From: Reinekea sp. G2M2-21
Lineage (GTDB): Bacteria; Pseudomonadota; Gammaproteobacteria; Pseudomonadales; Natronospirillaceae
Direction of reading: 5' to 3'
Assembly: GCF_015687175.1 (NCBI RefSeq)
Contig: NZ_JADPQG010000001.1
Coordinates: forward strand, 124,001 to 188,000
Length of the DNA stretch: 64,000 bases
Shown here: piece after piece, positions 8,215-17,953 of the stretch
Layout of the letters: each line of letters opens with the position of its first letter
Numbering within the stretch: position 1 is the stretch's first letter
Made by a program: the position numbers and the translations under genes
Notes under the pieces: model-generated
What the model was told of the DNA's origin: nothing
The model's database searches: none
What the model saw: only the letters and a program-made list of their open reading frames with translations

Positions 8215-9486
8215 CTATGCTTTTTCCAAGGCTTGGCTCACATCGGCGATTATGTCTTCAATGTGCTCAATACCTACTGATATTCGAATTAAGTCAGAAC
8301 TGACTCCGGCTGCAGCAAGTTCTTCATCGTTCAGTTGGCGATGGGTCGTCGATGCTGGGTGGCAGGCCAGCGATTTGGCGTCCCCTATATTTACCAAGCG
8401 AAGTATCATTGCTAATGAGTCGATAAACGTTGTGCCCGCTTTCAATCCACCGGTGATTCCAAAGCTTAAAATTCCAGAAGCTTTACCTGAAGTGATCTTT
8501 TTGCAGGTATCGTGATAAGGGCTGCCTGGCAATGCTGCATAATTTACCCATTCTACTTTTGGGTGTTGCTGCAGATACGCTGCCAGTTTTTCGGCATTTT
8601 CACAGTGGCGATCCATACGAAGGCCGAGCGTTTCTAGCCCCTGTAGAATTTGAAATGAGTTCATGGGTGAAATGGCTGCACCGGTGTTTCGAAGTGGACC
8701 AACACGACAACGGCCAATATAAGCAGCCGCACCTAAAGCCTCTGTGTAAACCACGCCATGGTATGCCGGATCCGGTTCGTTTAAAATGGCGAAACGCGTT
8801 TTATGGGCCGCCCAGTCAAATTTACCTGAATCAACGATTACCCCTCCAATCGAAGTGCCGTGACCACCAATATACTTTGTTAATGAATGGACAACGATGT
8901 CAGCGCCAAGATCAAATGGTCGGCATAAATAGGGGGTGGCTACGGTATTGTCGACAATTAATGGTACGCCGTGTTTGTGCGCAATTTCCGACAGGCGGAC
9001 GATATCGACTACATTGCCAGCTGGGTTGCCAATGGATTCACAAAAGACCGCTTTTGTTTTTTCATCTATCGATTTATCAAATGCGTCAAAGTCGTCATGC
9101 GATAGCATGCGTACCTCGATGCCTTGGCGAGGCAAGGCATGGGCAAATAGGTTATACGTACCACCATAAAGCTGGCTAGTGCTGACAATGTTGTCGCCCG
9201 CTTCACAAATGCATTGAATAGCATAGGTGATAGCCGCCATGCCAGAAGATACACAAACGGAACCAATACCACCTTCCATCGCGGTGATGCGTTTTTCCAA
9301 AACATCCGTTGTTGGGTTCATAATCCGTGTATAAATATTGCCTTGAACTTTGAGGTCGAATAAGTCTGCACCATGCTGAGTGTCGTCAAAGGTATATGAT
9401 GTGGTTTGATAGATGGGTACTGCAGCAGCTTTAGTTGTTTCTTCAGACTTATATCCTTCGTGTAGTGCTATAGATTCGAGTTTCAT
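8215..9486 (-). CDS. metY: O-acetylhomoserine aminocarboxypropyltransferase (O-acetylhomoserine sulfhydrylase)
   Basis: A PLP-dependent enzyme of the Cys/Met metabolism family that makes homocysteine from O-acetylhomoserine and sulfide, or methionine from methanethiol. It is cytoplasmic. The start at 9486 (MKLESIALHEGY) is preceded by AGAAGAGAAAC; an upstream in-frame ATG at 9516 lacks support. The protein is 423 residues, the usual size. Visible motifs are QTTSYTFDDT, the N-terminal Tyr/Arg site YTRIMNPTTD, SSGMAAITYAI, the PLP Asp region VDNTVATPYLCRPF and the PLP lysine in HSLTKYIGGHG. The C-terminal LACHPASTTHRQ and SVGIEHIEDI segments are typical. It stands alone in the accessory segment, with a palindromic operator candidate upstream at 9559. 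Confidence 0.95.
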   Translation of the reverse strand: MKLESIALHEGYKSEETTKAAAVPIYQTTSYTFDDTQHGADLFDLKVQGNIYTRIMNPTTDVLEKRITAMEGGIGSVCVSSGMAAITYAIQCICEAGDNIVSTSQLYGGTYNLFAHALPRQGIEVRMLSHDDFDAFDKSIDEKTKAVFCESIGNPAGNVVDIVRLSEIAHKHGVPLIVDNTVATPYLCRPFDLGADIVVHSLTKYIGGHGTSIGGVIVDSGKFDWAAHKTRFAILNEPDPAYHGVVYTEALGAAAYIGRCRVGPLRNTGAAISPMNSFQILQGLETLGLRMDRHCENAEKLAAYLQQHPKVEWVNYAALPGSPYHDTCKKITSGKASGILSFGITGGLKAGTTFIDSLAMILRLVNIGDAKSLACHPASTTHRQLNDEELAAAGVSSDLIRISVGIEHIEDIIADVSQALEKA

Positions 9487-9558
9487 CGAGTTTCTCTTCT
9501 TAGTTGACCTGTTCATTTAACGGCATAGCAATACGGCCGCAGTAACGTGCCGGATAAT

Positions 9559-9575
9559 ATACACCGTCAGTGTAT
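9559..9575. promoter_or_regulatory. Palindrome upstream of metY, candidate operator
   Basis: ATACAC-CGTCA-GTGTAT is a perfect 6+6 inverted repeat 73-89 bp upstream of the metY start. It does not resemble the MetJ box (AGACGTCT). The regulator is unknown. Confidence 0.4.
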
Positions 9576-9630
9576 GAAGTCCCAATAATGCCTCTGGTTG
9601 CTCCACAGGCATTAAACTAAGGCTCTTAGA

Positions 9631-12600
9631 TCAGAGTGACTCTATGAATCGAATCAACGCATTTTTATCGGCATTATTCAACGCTTCATAGTTATTTTTA
9701 GACGATTCACCTTCTCCGCCGTGCCAGCGAATAGCTTCGTCTAGAGTCCTTGCTCGACCATCGTGCAAATAGCCGTGCTCAGGTGTGCATTTTTCGTAAC
9801 CGTCTAAGCCAAAGGCATCCCAACCTCTGGGTCCTTCAACACCTCCGGTCACGCAGGCGGACAACCCTACTCCCCACAAAGGTGCTGTGCGCCACTCGGC
9901 ACCATTCGCGGTACCTTCGCCTAAGTTGTCGGCTAGTCCTGGACCCATATCGTGCAACAGCAAATCGGTATAGGGATGAATCGTTTGGCTACGTAGTTCT
10001 GCGAGTGGGTGATATTGGCTGGTTTGGAAAGTCTCAACGTGACACGCATTGCAACCTGTGCTGGCAAACAGCTGTTTCCCCCTTATAACTTCGGCATTAT
10101 TGTAGTCCCGCTGCGGCCTAACGCCGAGTAAGGACACATACTTAACTAAATTGCGTAAATGCTCGTCATTTAATTCCTTTCCTTGCGGTCCACAATCCGT
10201 TTGGTTGCTGCCACAATCGGGGGTTGGTAGAACTGAGGTCATCACACCCATATCCGTATTCAGAGCTGCCGAGATTTGATGAGTTAAGCTGCTGGTGGCC
10301 GCTTTGTAACCGAATCGCCCCAAACGATTGTCGCCTGTCTTAGGGTCTGTCACGTGAGCGGCCCGACCTGAAATGCCGTCACCATTGGCATCGTTTTCGT
10401 CGGCTAACGCTAGAATCGCTGATTCTGGAATGGCCTCCAACAAACCTAAACCGTTGAGTGCTGGTGCAATACGCGCCGAAAACGTAGGTGGTGTTGTGCG
10501 ACTGAATCGATAATTTGGCGAGCGAAGTCCGTTCGAGAACGTCCATGATGTTAGCGACGCTATACCTTCGCTAGCTGCACCACCGTTGGCTTTTGGTTGC
10601 AACACACGACCTAAATCGGCATGTTTATTACCATTCGCATCTCCAACTTTAAAAACCCATTTTTCTAATGGTTCACCTAAACCCGGAGGCACTGCGCGGC
10701 CGTTCCGCTCATGGCAATTGGTGCATCGTTCACTAATATAATGAGTGCCTGTTAGACCCACGAGATTATTAAATACACCGTTCTCTGTAGCTTCGTCGTG
10801 TGTGCCGTCTTCCATTGACGAGTGGTGAACTCGCCGTCCCAGTACCCAGGCCTGTCCGTTATCGTATGACAAATTTGTTGCCATCTGCTGGAAGTGTCCA
10901 TCGGGTTCTGCTGTCATTTGAACATGTAACGTGGTATCCCCGCCCATTCTGGCAGACTCAGGAATTGGAATAGAATCACGTTGGAATTTTTTACCTCCTT
11001 GAAAAACTTCTTTGTCGGTAACGTCCCAAGGAACAATTCCCTCGCCAACAATATAAAGATAAGTAGTGCCATAGTAATTTGACCGTCCTCTGTTTAGGGT
11101 ACTGGCATCTAAGAACTGGCTGATTTCGAATTCCAATTTGTCACCAATTTGTATTGGGCGGTTTTCACGACAGTTCCAGGATTCTTCCTTCCAATAGTTT
11201 CGATTATCGTTGGTCGCCATGACACCATTACCGCAATATTCGGCTAAGGTATTTAAACCGATATACCACCACCGATTTTCTGCTTGAAGATCGTCAAGTT
11301 TGGTGAGTGTTTTCACATTCATCCGAATGGAACTGCCACCCTTCGCAACGTAATCGATAATTTCTATAGATGCGGTCCGTTGTTCCCAGTAGAAAGTTAA
11401 GAAATGATCATACGCTTGAAAGTGATTTTCTTTCGCGTGACGATCACGTCCACGGTCTGAGATCCGTGTTACCAGAGCATCTCCGCGGTCATAGACAATG
11501 GCGGCTTCCAATGGCGTGCTGGCGTCGTAAAGAGGAATAATCGTGCTGGAAAGTACTTCGCAACCAACTGCGTTTACCGGAGCACCTGGGCGAGTATTTG
11601 GGCATTGGTCTTTATCATCGGTCACGCCGTCGTTGTCACTGTCCCGACAGCTAGGATCTTCGCAGGTGGCGCTTGGATCAAATTCAAACCAGTTCACATT
11701 AAACAGCCCGGAAGACATATAGATGCGAACCTTATGAGCACCTTCGCTGATACGAATGGCAGAAATCTTTTGTGTCTCGAATGATTGCCAACCACCTGTA
11801 TTTCCTACTGTGCCAGCCCCTATAATTTGACCATCCAATAACCATTGGTATGCGCCACTCCCAACTGCAGAAGACACCCGCGTCGAGAGATCATACTGGC
11901 CACCACGAAAGGTGAGATCAAACTCTAGCCATTCACCTGAATCGATGTATCCAACATTGAACCCATTATTGGCATCTGTTGTTGCTTCAATATCAACCGC
12001 ATCCTGTCGATATTGGCCCGGAATATTAGTGGCGGTTGTGTCATGAAATCGATTGTAATCTTCCGCTTCAATTCGAGTTTTACCATCGACATCATAAGAT
12101 ACTGTTATCGGGCAACCTTTAGCATCGACGGGCGTGCCTCCAGGTGTGTTAGGGCAAACGTCTTTGTCATCTGCAACCCCATCATTGTCACTATCTGCCG
12201 GACCTGTGGCTGAAATCGTGTATTGGGACGTAGCCGTATTCACAGCCCCATTGGTTTTTTGATAGGTGAATGAGTAACTAATAGAATCACCTACAGATAA
12301 ATTAGTCAGTACCCATTCATTACGTCCATTCGTTTGCTGCATTCGATGATTTTGTTGACCTGCGCTGTTTAAACGGAAATGTACATCGGCCCAGTCGTTG
12401 GTATTTACGTAAAAAACAACACGGTCATTTCCTTGTTGAGCAAGACCAAACTCATTTGCAGCCGATGCTATGGATATTTGAGCAAATATCGCGATGATCA
12501 TTGCGCAGGTAATGGCCAACGTTTTTGATATAGACTCTAAACATCGGTTACCAATTTTTCTAAAGATGGTTGGTTCGTCAGGCATCTGCCAAACCGTTAA

Positions 12601-12663
12601 TAATTTTTTATTCATAGGTTTGTTACTCTTTTTAGCCACGGATGAACTCGACTCGTTTGGCAA
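9631..12663 (-). CDS. CBM6 / thrombospondin-3-like / di-haem cytochrome (DUF1111-type) fusion protein
   Basis: 1010 residues from the first ATG; MNKKLL at residue 17 is an alternative start. A hydrophobic export segment spans ~48-68 (ends SIASA). Residues ~70-150 form a beta-rich starch-binding-like domain. A calcium-binding thrombospondin-type-3 unit (DSDNDGVADDKD) is at 157-184. A CBM6-like module spans ~195-330 (RIEAEDYNRFHD, GYIDSGEWLEF, VNWFEFDP), with a second TSP3 unit at 341-368. Residues ~375-600 are unassigned. The C-terminal third looks like the di-haem oxidoreductase family DUF1111, with haem sites CTNCH (647-651) and CNACH (871-875), LLLHDMGPGLADN and EWRTAPLWGVG. This suggests a secreted redox protein anchored to polysaccharide, perhaps feeding electrons to other enzymes; that role is inference. 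A LacI-type operator candidate lies upstream at 13016. Confidence 0.85.
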   Translation of the reverse strand: MPNESSSSVAKKSNKPMNKKLLTVWQMPDEPTIFRKIGNRCLESISKTLAITCAMIIAIFAQISIASAANEFGLAQQGNDRVVFYVNTNDWADVHFRLNSAGQQNHRMQQTNGRNEWVLTNLSVGDSISYSFTYQKTNGAVNTATSQYTISATGPADSDNDGVADDKDVCPNTPGGTPVDAKGCPITVSYDVDGKTRIEAEDYNRFHDTTATNIPGQYRQDAVDIEATTDANNGFNVGYIDSGEWLEFDLTFRGGQYDLSTRVSSAVGSGAYQWLLDGQIIGAGTVGNTGGWQSFETQKISAIRISEGAHKVRIYMSSGLFNVNWFEFDPSATCEDPSCRDSDNDGVTDDKDQCPNTRPGAPVNAVGCEVLSSTIIPLYDASTPLEAAIVYDRGDALVTRISDRGRDRHAKENHFQAYDHFLTFYWEQRTASIEIIDYVAKGGSSIRMNVKTLTKLDDLQAENRWWYIGLNTLAEYCGNGVMATNDNRNYWKEESWNCRENRPIQIGDKLEFEISQFLDASTLNRGRSNYYGTTYLYIVGEGIVPWDVTDKEVFQGGKKFQRDSIPIPESARMGGDTTLHVQMTAEPDGHFQQMATNLSYDNGQAWVLGRRVHHSSMEDGTHDEATENGVFNNLVGLTGTHYISERCTNCHERNGRAVPPGLGEPLEKWVFKVGDANGNKHADLGRVLQPKANGGAASEGIASLTSWTFSNGLRSPNYRFSRTTPPTFSARIAPALNGLGLLEAIPESAILALADENDANGDGISGRAAHVTDPKTGDNRLGRFGYKAATSSLTHQISAALNTDMGVMTSVLPTPDCGSNQTDCGPQGKELNDEHLRNLVKYVSLLGVRPQRDYNNAEVIRGKQLFASTGCNACHVETFQTSQYHPLAELRSQTIHPYTDLLLHDMGPGLADNLGEGTANGAEWRTAPLWGVGLSACVTGGVEGPRGWDAFGLDGYEKCTPEHGYLHDGRARTLDEAIRWHGGEGESSKNNYEALNNADKNALIRFIESL

Positions 12664-13239
12664 ACACTAAATGACAACCAAAAAATAAACATTGAATAAA
12701 GCAGCTCTACACAAAACAATGCAATAACGAACCGACTCTTACCTAAGGCTTGGTTAAAGACAGCATCCTCGATATCAGCAGAAATGAAGAAATTAAATTC
12801 TATTTCAAACTGATGTCTACCTAACGTATCAGTCTCGCAGCATCTATTGACTCGACAATAGAGCTGCGTGTTCTAACCTATTTTTTGCAAAAAAATGCGG
12901 GCCAAAAATCGTGTACATAGTTTTTTGAATTGTGTGCAATACCTTTTTGTTTTTGTATATCGCACTGTTTTGCCTCTATGACGGCGAAAAAACTATAATG
13001 TAATCTGGTATCGAGTGAAAGCGCTTACATTTTTAATGACAATTTGCATCATTCAATTGAATTCTGTACGCAACGCGTAATTATATATTGAAACCCCTCT
13101 AACTCGGCGGTTTCGGCGGGCTTGGTCACCCAAAACCATACCAATTCCGGTGCATAAGAAAATGGAGGTTAACAACATAATAGTCTAAGTTGGTATATGC
13201 CTGATGGTATTTAGAGGGTCATATCGTGCAGTGGCTTAG
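12664..13239. other. Gene-poor region upstream of the CBM6-cytochrome gene
   Basis: No coding frame with convincing start, length or family match. It is AT-rich and holds the LacI-type palindrome at 13016-13029. The Tn3 remnant starts to its right. No Tn3-type 38 bp inverted repeat could be picked out. Confidence 0.6.
13016..13029. promoter_or_regulatory. LacI-family-type operator candidate
   Basis: TGAAAGCGCTTACA is a 14 bp near-perfect palindrome centred on AAGCGCTT, the core typical of LacI/GalR-family sites. It lies ~350 bp upstream of the CBM6-cytochrome gene start. Its reverse complement differs by one base from the site at 34062-34075. Confidence 0.55.
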
Positions 13240-14048
13240 GTGCGCCATCACTTCTCAAACCTGGCTTCCATTTCAATGAGGGCCGAGTCGCCGAGCGTTG
13301 CACTGCCCCCGTCCTTGGGCATCCTGGCTCGGGTCTTGGATCAAGCTCAACTGGACTTGACGGCAAACCACAAACTGAGCGGAAGTTGTTTGGATCGGCG
13401 ATTGCCGCCTAAACACACTCGATCATCATTACTCAACAAGGATGAATTTATTCACAACGTTCGGTATGAATGGTTCTTGTATCTTCGGATACCTGATCGG
13501 CTGCACGGGCAACTGTTGTTGTCAGATGTCATTAAGTACCGCGTATTTGATGCGGACTACGTATCGACTCAGCGTTGGAAGCGGGAAAAGAAAACCCTAG
13601 TTGAAGCCACACGACAGCCTAAATTGATGGCAGAACCTTCAATACTGATACCGAAAATGGCAAATGAATTATCCCTCCGCTTGCATGAGGGATAATTCAT
13701 TATCTTGAAAAGACCGATGATCGCGATGTAATCCTCAAAAACAAAGGAGGCAAACGTCAGTGGCGATTACCGACGGGCAACAAGCAAAAGTTGGTTAACA
13801 AAATCTTCTTTGAACAGATGCGCTCCGTTGAAATTGCCGATGTACTGCGGGTTGTGGATTGAGATACCGGGTTCATCGATGATTTTGAACATGTCCTGGG
13901 CTTGAGGTCTAAAAGCCGAGTGTTTGAGGTCGACCTGTTGGCTATCTTGATTGCCAATGCCGTCATTTACTTCAACTCAAAGGTATTGAGCAACCTACTT
14001 ATAAGTTTTGAGCGCCAGGGCGAAAGCGAATTTGTGGGCTTCCCCTAG
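13240..14048 (+). pseudogene. Tn3-family transposase, decayed
   Basis: Two consecutive plus-strand fragments carry recognisable Tn3-family TnpA segments. The first (to the stop at 13693) has LHGQLLLSDVIKYRVFDADYV followed by W, equivalent to the usual RSGDI-SxxYRxFExYL stretch. The second (13705-14048) has KGGKRQW, KLVNKIFFEQMRSVEIADVL and, after a stop at 13859-13861, DTGFIDDFEHVLG. It then jumps to the C-terminal VIYFNSKVLSNLL. The catalytic middle is missing and there are at least two in-frame stops, so the gene is dead. It sits immediately left of the second copy of the tRNA-terminator repeat and supports transposon activity in this segment. Confidence 0.75.
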
Positions 14049-14181
14049 AACCCTAGATACTCCCAAGCTTTATTGCGAGCATAGGAGATGCCTCTGTGCT
14101 TATTTGTAGACCTTAAGTGGCAATATTTGGTTGTCCCACTTTTTGCTCACAATTTTTCCCATTTTATGGTTTAGCTAAAAT

Positions 14182-14238
14182 AAGAAAGTGTCCGAAAGCA
14201 GTCCAGAAACCCGCCTGATCGCGGGTTTTTGCGTTTTT
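14182..14238 (+). repeat. Direct repeat copy 2 (tRNA-terminator-like block)
   Basis: 54 of 57 positions match 5693-5749 by eye, including the GTCCGAAAG and GCGGGTTTTTGCG parts. No tRNA gene precedes this copy. The changed loop bases turn the stem into AACCCGC/GCGGGTT. Confidence 0.85.
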
Positions 14239-14418
14239 GGGAAATCCGATCATCATTCCGTCCAGCACTATATCTAAGAAAAGCGTTCATCTGCTCAGGT
14301 GGACGTTCATCCCGGTCGAGTCGGACACATCGATCGTGCATACCGATAGTCTTTGCATTCTGCTTTACCAACCTTAATTCGGCACAGCTGTGCCATAACA
14401 AATGAAGGCAGCATCAAC

Positions 14419-16287
14419 ATGCATGACATGACTAAACTGACAACCAGTCTTTTACTGGCAGGATTACTTTCGGCTTGCGCTGAGAATAACCCAGACAACA
14501 CCCCCAAGGTTAAAACTGGCGTCGCGGTAGGCCCACTATTGCAAGGGCTCACTTACCAAAGCGGTGATCAAAAAGGGACCATCAACGAACTCGGTGAGTT
14601 CACCTACCGAGAGGGTGAGTCCGTCACCTTCTCTATCGGTGGCTTTGTTCTTAAGAAAGCTACGCCAAGCTCGAAGCTGAGCGCTCAGGCGCTGTGGGGT
14701 ACCGCACTGCTAGAAAATGATAATGTACTGTCCGAACTGCTGTTTGATGAGTACGCTGAACCGATAGACATTCTTGTTAATCAGATGCTTTTTCTGGCCG
14801 CGCTCGACAACGACGGCAATGCCAGCAATGGCTTTAATGTGGATCAATGGCAGACAAAATTGGCGAGTGAACAGCTTGATTTTCAACGACCAGTCGGTGA
14901 GTTTGTTTGGAAAGAACTCATGCCCTTTAACGATCGTCACAACTTGCCTAAAACCCTTGCGTGGCATGGTATTCAGGAGCTGTATGACAGCAGTGGCATC
15001 GAGCTAAAACGCTTTTTGGTTAATACCGGCCTCGTTATTGATGTTCGAGGTGAGCGTCAGAATAAGCAACTTCTGTCTTATCAATATGATGCAGCTGGGA
15101 ACACTCTGGAAGAACGCATTCAGTATGATGAAGAGGCCGATGGTTCCATTGACAGTTCGATTGTCTATACGTCGACCTACAACTCCATTGGATTATTAGT
15201 TCGTCGTTACAAAGAAAACGATAAAAACAATGACGGTACGGCCGATTCGTTGACCGAGAAAATTCAGGAATGGAATGCAAGTGGTCATCAGACACTTGAG
15301 ATCGACAAAACAGATCGTAATGCCGATGGCCATTGGGAGCGCGTATTCAACACTCAAAATCAATACAATGCATCCGGTCAGCTCCTGCGCATGGTTCACA
15401 CCGATACCTTCCAAGGGCTACCCAGCAGTGAGGCGCTGATCCTGACGAAAACCATTCAATTCTCCTACAATGAATCAGGACAAATCCAGACCTATGAGGA
15501 GTATGTCGACAACACGACTGACGGCACCATAGATGCCTCGGAAGTCATGTCATACGAATATGACGAGGTTGGGAAGCAAATACGCAAAGTCATTGTCGAT
15601 GATGACAACAATGACGGTACACCAGAACGCATTACAACCAACCTGACAACTTACAATGAACAGGGTCAGAGCACTCACTACCGCCAGGAAACCGACACGA
15701 ATGGTGACGGCGTAATCGACAAAGTCACGGAAAGCCAATACATCTATGATAACAACGGCCGAACGCTGGAGCACCGCTGGCTGGAAGGCACCGCAGATTC
15801 TCTATTAGTCAAAAACGAGACGATCTACACGCGGGACGATCAAGGTCGGTTGTTGTCGCGATTAGATCGTTCAGACACCAACCAGGATGGGGAATTCAAT
15901 GTTGTCGAGCGGGAAACTTACGATCGTTCCTACACCGATTTTGGACGAGAACTGCTTGAAATCGAAAGTATAGACATGCGCGACGATGGAATCATAGACA
16001 TCCGTACCCGACGCGCCAAAACCTACAACGAGATTGGCCTGCGCCTGACTTCGCTGTATGAGCGAGCAAAATCAGCTGACGGACCAGCTGACTATCGGAC
16101 TTTGGAAACGTACCGGTACGATGACGACTACAACCTCGTCGAAGACGTCTCTGTCCGAGATCTAGGGGCCGATGACGTGATAGAAAATAAAACCACTAAG
16201 ACCTTCGAGTATTCCCCTATCTCAACCTCATTCGACAATCTGTTTAGTTATTTGAACCAACAACTGAACCAACCTGCATTGCGATAG
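14419..16287 (+). CDS. Lipoprotein with YD/EF-hand-like repeats
   Basis: 622 residues from the ATG at 14419; an ATG at 14428 (MTKLTTS) is equally possible. The N-terminus has a lipobox (LLSAC) after a hydrophobic core. Residues ~30-220 form a domain I do not recognise. From ~225 to 600 there are about ten imperfect units of ~40 residues combining an acidic calcium-loop pattern (DKNNDGTAD, DTNGDGVID, DTNQDGEFN) with a YD-like pattern (YQYDAAGNTLEE, YEYDEVGKQIRK). This combination suggests a surface-exposed, calcium-stabilised beta-rich repeat protein. A short terminator follows at 16297. A partial paralogue of the repeat part lies at 16379-16903. Function unknown. Confidence 0.75.
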   Translation: MHDMTKLTTSLLLAGLLSACAENNPDNTPKVKTGVAVGPLLQGLTYQSGDQKGTINELGEFTYREGESVTFSIGGFVLKKATPSSKLSAQALWGTALLENDNVLSELLFDEYAEPIDILVNQMLFLAALDNDGNASNGFNVDQWQTKLASEQLDFQRPVGEFVWKELMPFNDRHNLPKTLAWHGIQELYDSSGIELKRFLVNTGLVIDVRGERQNKQLLSYQYDAAGNTLEERIQYDEEADGSIDSSIVYTSTYNSIGLLVRRYKENDKNNDGTADSLTEKIQEWNASGHQTLEIDKTDRNADGHWERVFNTQNQYNASGQLLRMVHTDTFQGLPSSEALILTKTIQFSYNESGQIQTYEEYVDNTTDGTIDASEVMSYEYDEVGKQIRKVIVDDDNNDGTPERITTNLTTYNEQGQSTHYRQETDTNGDGVIDKVTESQYIYDNNGRTLEHRWLEGTADSLLVKNETIYTRDDQGRLLSRLDRSDTNQDGEFNVVERETYDRSYTDFGRELLEIESIDMRDDGIIDIRTRRAKTYNEIGLRLTSLYERAKSADGPADYRTLETYRYDDDYNLVEDVSVRDLGADDVIENKTTKTFEYSPISTSFDNLFSYLNQQLNQPALR

Positions 16288-16296
16288 CAAAACCAA

Positions 16297-16320
16297 AGGG
16301 GGCTCATTAGAGCCCCTTCT
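16297..16320 (+). terminator. Hairpin after the YD/EF-hand lipoprotein gene
   Basis: GGGGCTC (16299-16305) and GAGCCCC (16310-16316) pair with an ATTA loop and are followed by TTCT. The U tail is weak. Confidence 0.6.
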
Positions 16321-16339
16321 GTCCAGACACTGAAAAACG

Positions 16340-16359
16340 GTCCGTTTGCGCAAATGGAC
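16340..16359. repeat. 20 bp near-perfect palindrome between the two YD/EF-hand genes
   Basis: GTCCGTTTGC followed by GCAAATGGAC; only one position pairs as G-T. It sits where the sequence upstream of the second gene resembles the sequence upstream of the first (shared TGGACGTTC and GGTCG words). Confidence 0.45.
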
Positions 16360-16378
16360 GTTCTTCTGGGTCGGATAG

Positions 16379-16903
16379 GACGATTCATACCCCGAAAACG
16401 CTCATTATTTGATCACTATTTCCCGAATCGAAAACTTCGATGTCGATGGCAACACGCTCACCGATATTGAGCGCATAGATCGCGACGGTGACGGCTATTG
16501 GGATGAATTGTTGGAATTTGAACAAGAATACGATGCTCAAGGGAACATGACTCGTGATGTTCAAACCGACGCTAATCACCATATGTTTGAACCGGATTCC
16601 AAGCACGTCTATGACGTCACTCAAATCTTCAACGAAATCGGTTTGGTCGCATCCAAATGCACAACAAGCGACTATTCCGCCGATGGTATAATCGACAACC
16701 AATCCACGGAAACCATTACCTACGACGAAGCACTGAATCAGATCCGTCACTACCGAGAATACGATGGCAACAATGACGGAACCATCAACTTTGTACGTGA
16801 CATTCGAACCAGCTACAACAGCACAGGACTCAAGACCAGCGAGTTAGAGCGAATCGATACCAACAACGACGGCGAATACGATTCTATCGTCAACAAAATA
16901 TGA
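16379..16903 (+). pseudogene. Partial paralogue of the YD/EF-hand repeat lipoprotein
   Basis: Open from 16379 and encoding ~170 residues of the same repeat type (DRDGDGYWD, YDAQGNMTRD, DGNNDGTIN, DTNNDGEYD). No signal peptide or lipobox is present, and the only start choices are a TTG at 16409 or internal codons with no ribosome site. It therefore looks like a 3' fragment left by duplication of the adjacent gene, though a short cytoplasmic protein cannot be excluded. Confidence 0.6.
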
Positions 16904-16959
16904 ATCGCCACTGATTAGCTAGACACCTTTCAGTTAGATAAACTAGCAGAAAGAGAGGC

Positions 16960-17718
16960 GTGTATGAGTTTGATGTGATTGCAAAATTCTGCAGCTACAC
17001 CCGTTTAGAAGAGCGAGCAGACCAACAATGGCTTTCGTATAACGCCGAACACCAATTATCTTTCGCGAGCTTTCGCTGGCAAAAGTGGGGCGCTACACCG
17101 GCCGAAGCCGTGCAGAACATCGAACGTGCCCGTGCCCTGTTGTGCGAAAGTGTCATGTCGCAACATCAATTGTCAGCGCGTTTGCTGTTAAATGCCAAAC
17201 GGCTGGACGAAAAAGACATCGAACATTTATTACAAACCTTCCCAGGCTTGGAAAACAACATTCGGTTGCGCAAAGTAATGCTGAATTTTCACAGCGAGGC
17301 ATTACCGCAGGTGTGTTTAATCGTCGAGAATATGGATACCTACCACTACCTGCAGTTTCATGCGCCAAACCATTGGATGTTGGTGTGCGGCTTAGGGCAA
17401 CGGGTCACAAAGCAATCGGTACTGGATGCGAATATTGTTGATCTGCACGCCAGCGCGCAAACGCCCGACCATGTGCGCCAAGCGTGTAAGTCATTCTGGT
17501 TGAACCCAAACAGTAAATGCTTTTATTGGGGAGACTTAGACTCCAATGGGAAACAGATTTTTCAAACCCTGAAAAAGTAAATTCCAGGTTTGGAAAAGTG
17601 GCAGCCTGCTTACCAAGCAATGCTTGCGAGGCGGCCAAATGAACAGGCCGATGTACATCAAGAAGCGGTGTTGATGAAAGACATGGCATCACCCTGGGTT
17701 TTTTCTTTTTTAAATTAG
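16960..17718 (+). pseudogene. JetD-like (DUF2220-type) fragment interrupted by a stop codon
   Basis: The frame from a GTG at 16960 runs 206 residues to TAA at 17578-17580. The same frame continues for another 45 codons (IPGLEKWQPAYQAMLARR...) to TAG at 17716. The features resemble the C-terminal toprim-like region of Wadjet JetD / DUF2220 proteins: CLIVENMDTYHYL, a small-residue stretch near LVCGLG, and CFYWGDLDSNGKQIFQTL, where the DxD-like acidic pair would bind metal. JetD proteins are ~380-400 residues; the N-terminal half is missing or unrecognisable. No JetA, JetB or JetC genes are nearby. I read it as a remnant; a functional truncated form is less likely. Confidence 0.6.
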
Positions 17719-17953
17719 GCTGGTGTACCTGCTACATAGTTAAATTTTTTAGACGTTCATCACAAGAATGTCACGCCACACAAAAAATAAATTGTGTTCA
17801 ACAACTGCCCAGTGTTTTATACAGGTTGGTTTTTCAGGAAAGTTCAGGAGGCAAATAACGCAAAGAAAGAAAGTAGCGTAAAACTAAGCGCTACCCAAGA
17901 GTGTGCAACCACTCAAGGGCAGCTAACCACAACCGATAACGTGAGTATCAATT

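Noticed and set aside
14171-14401. Minus-strand frame over the second terminator repeat
   Set aside because: Overlaps the repeat hairpin and the start region of the lipoprotein gene; no motif or start signal.
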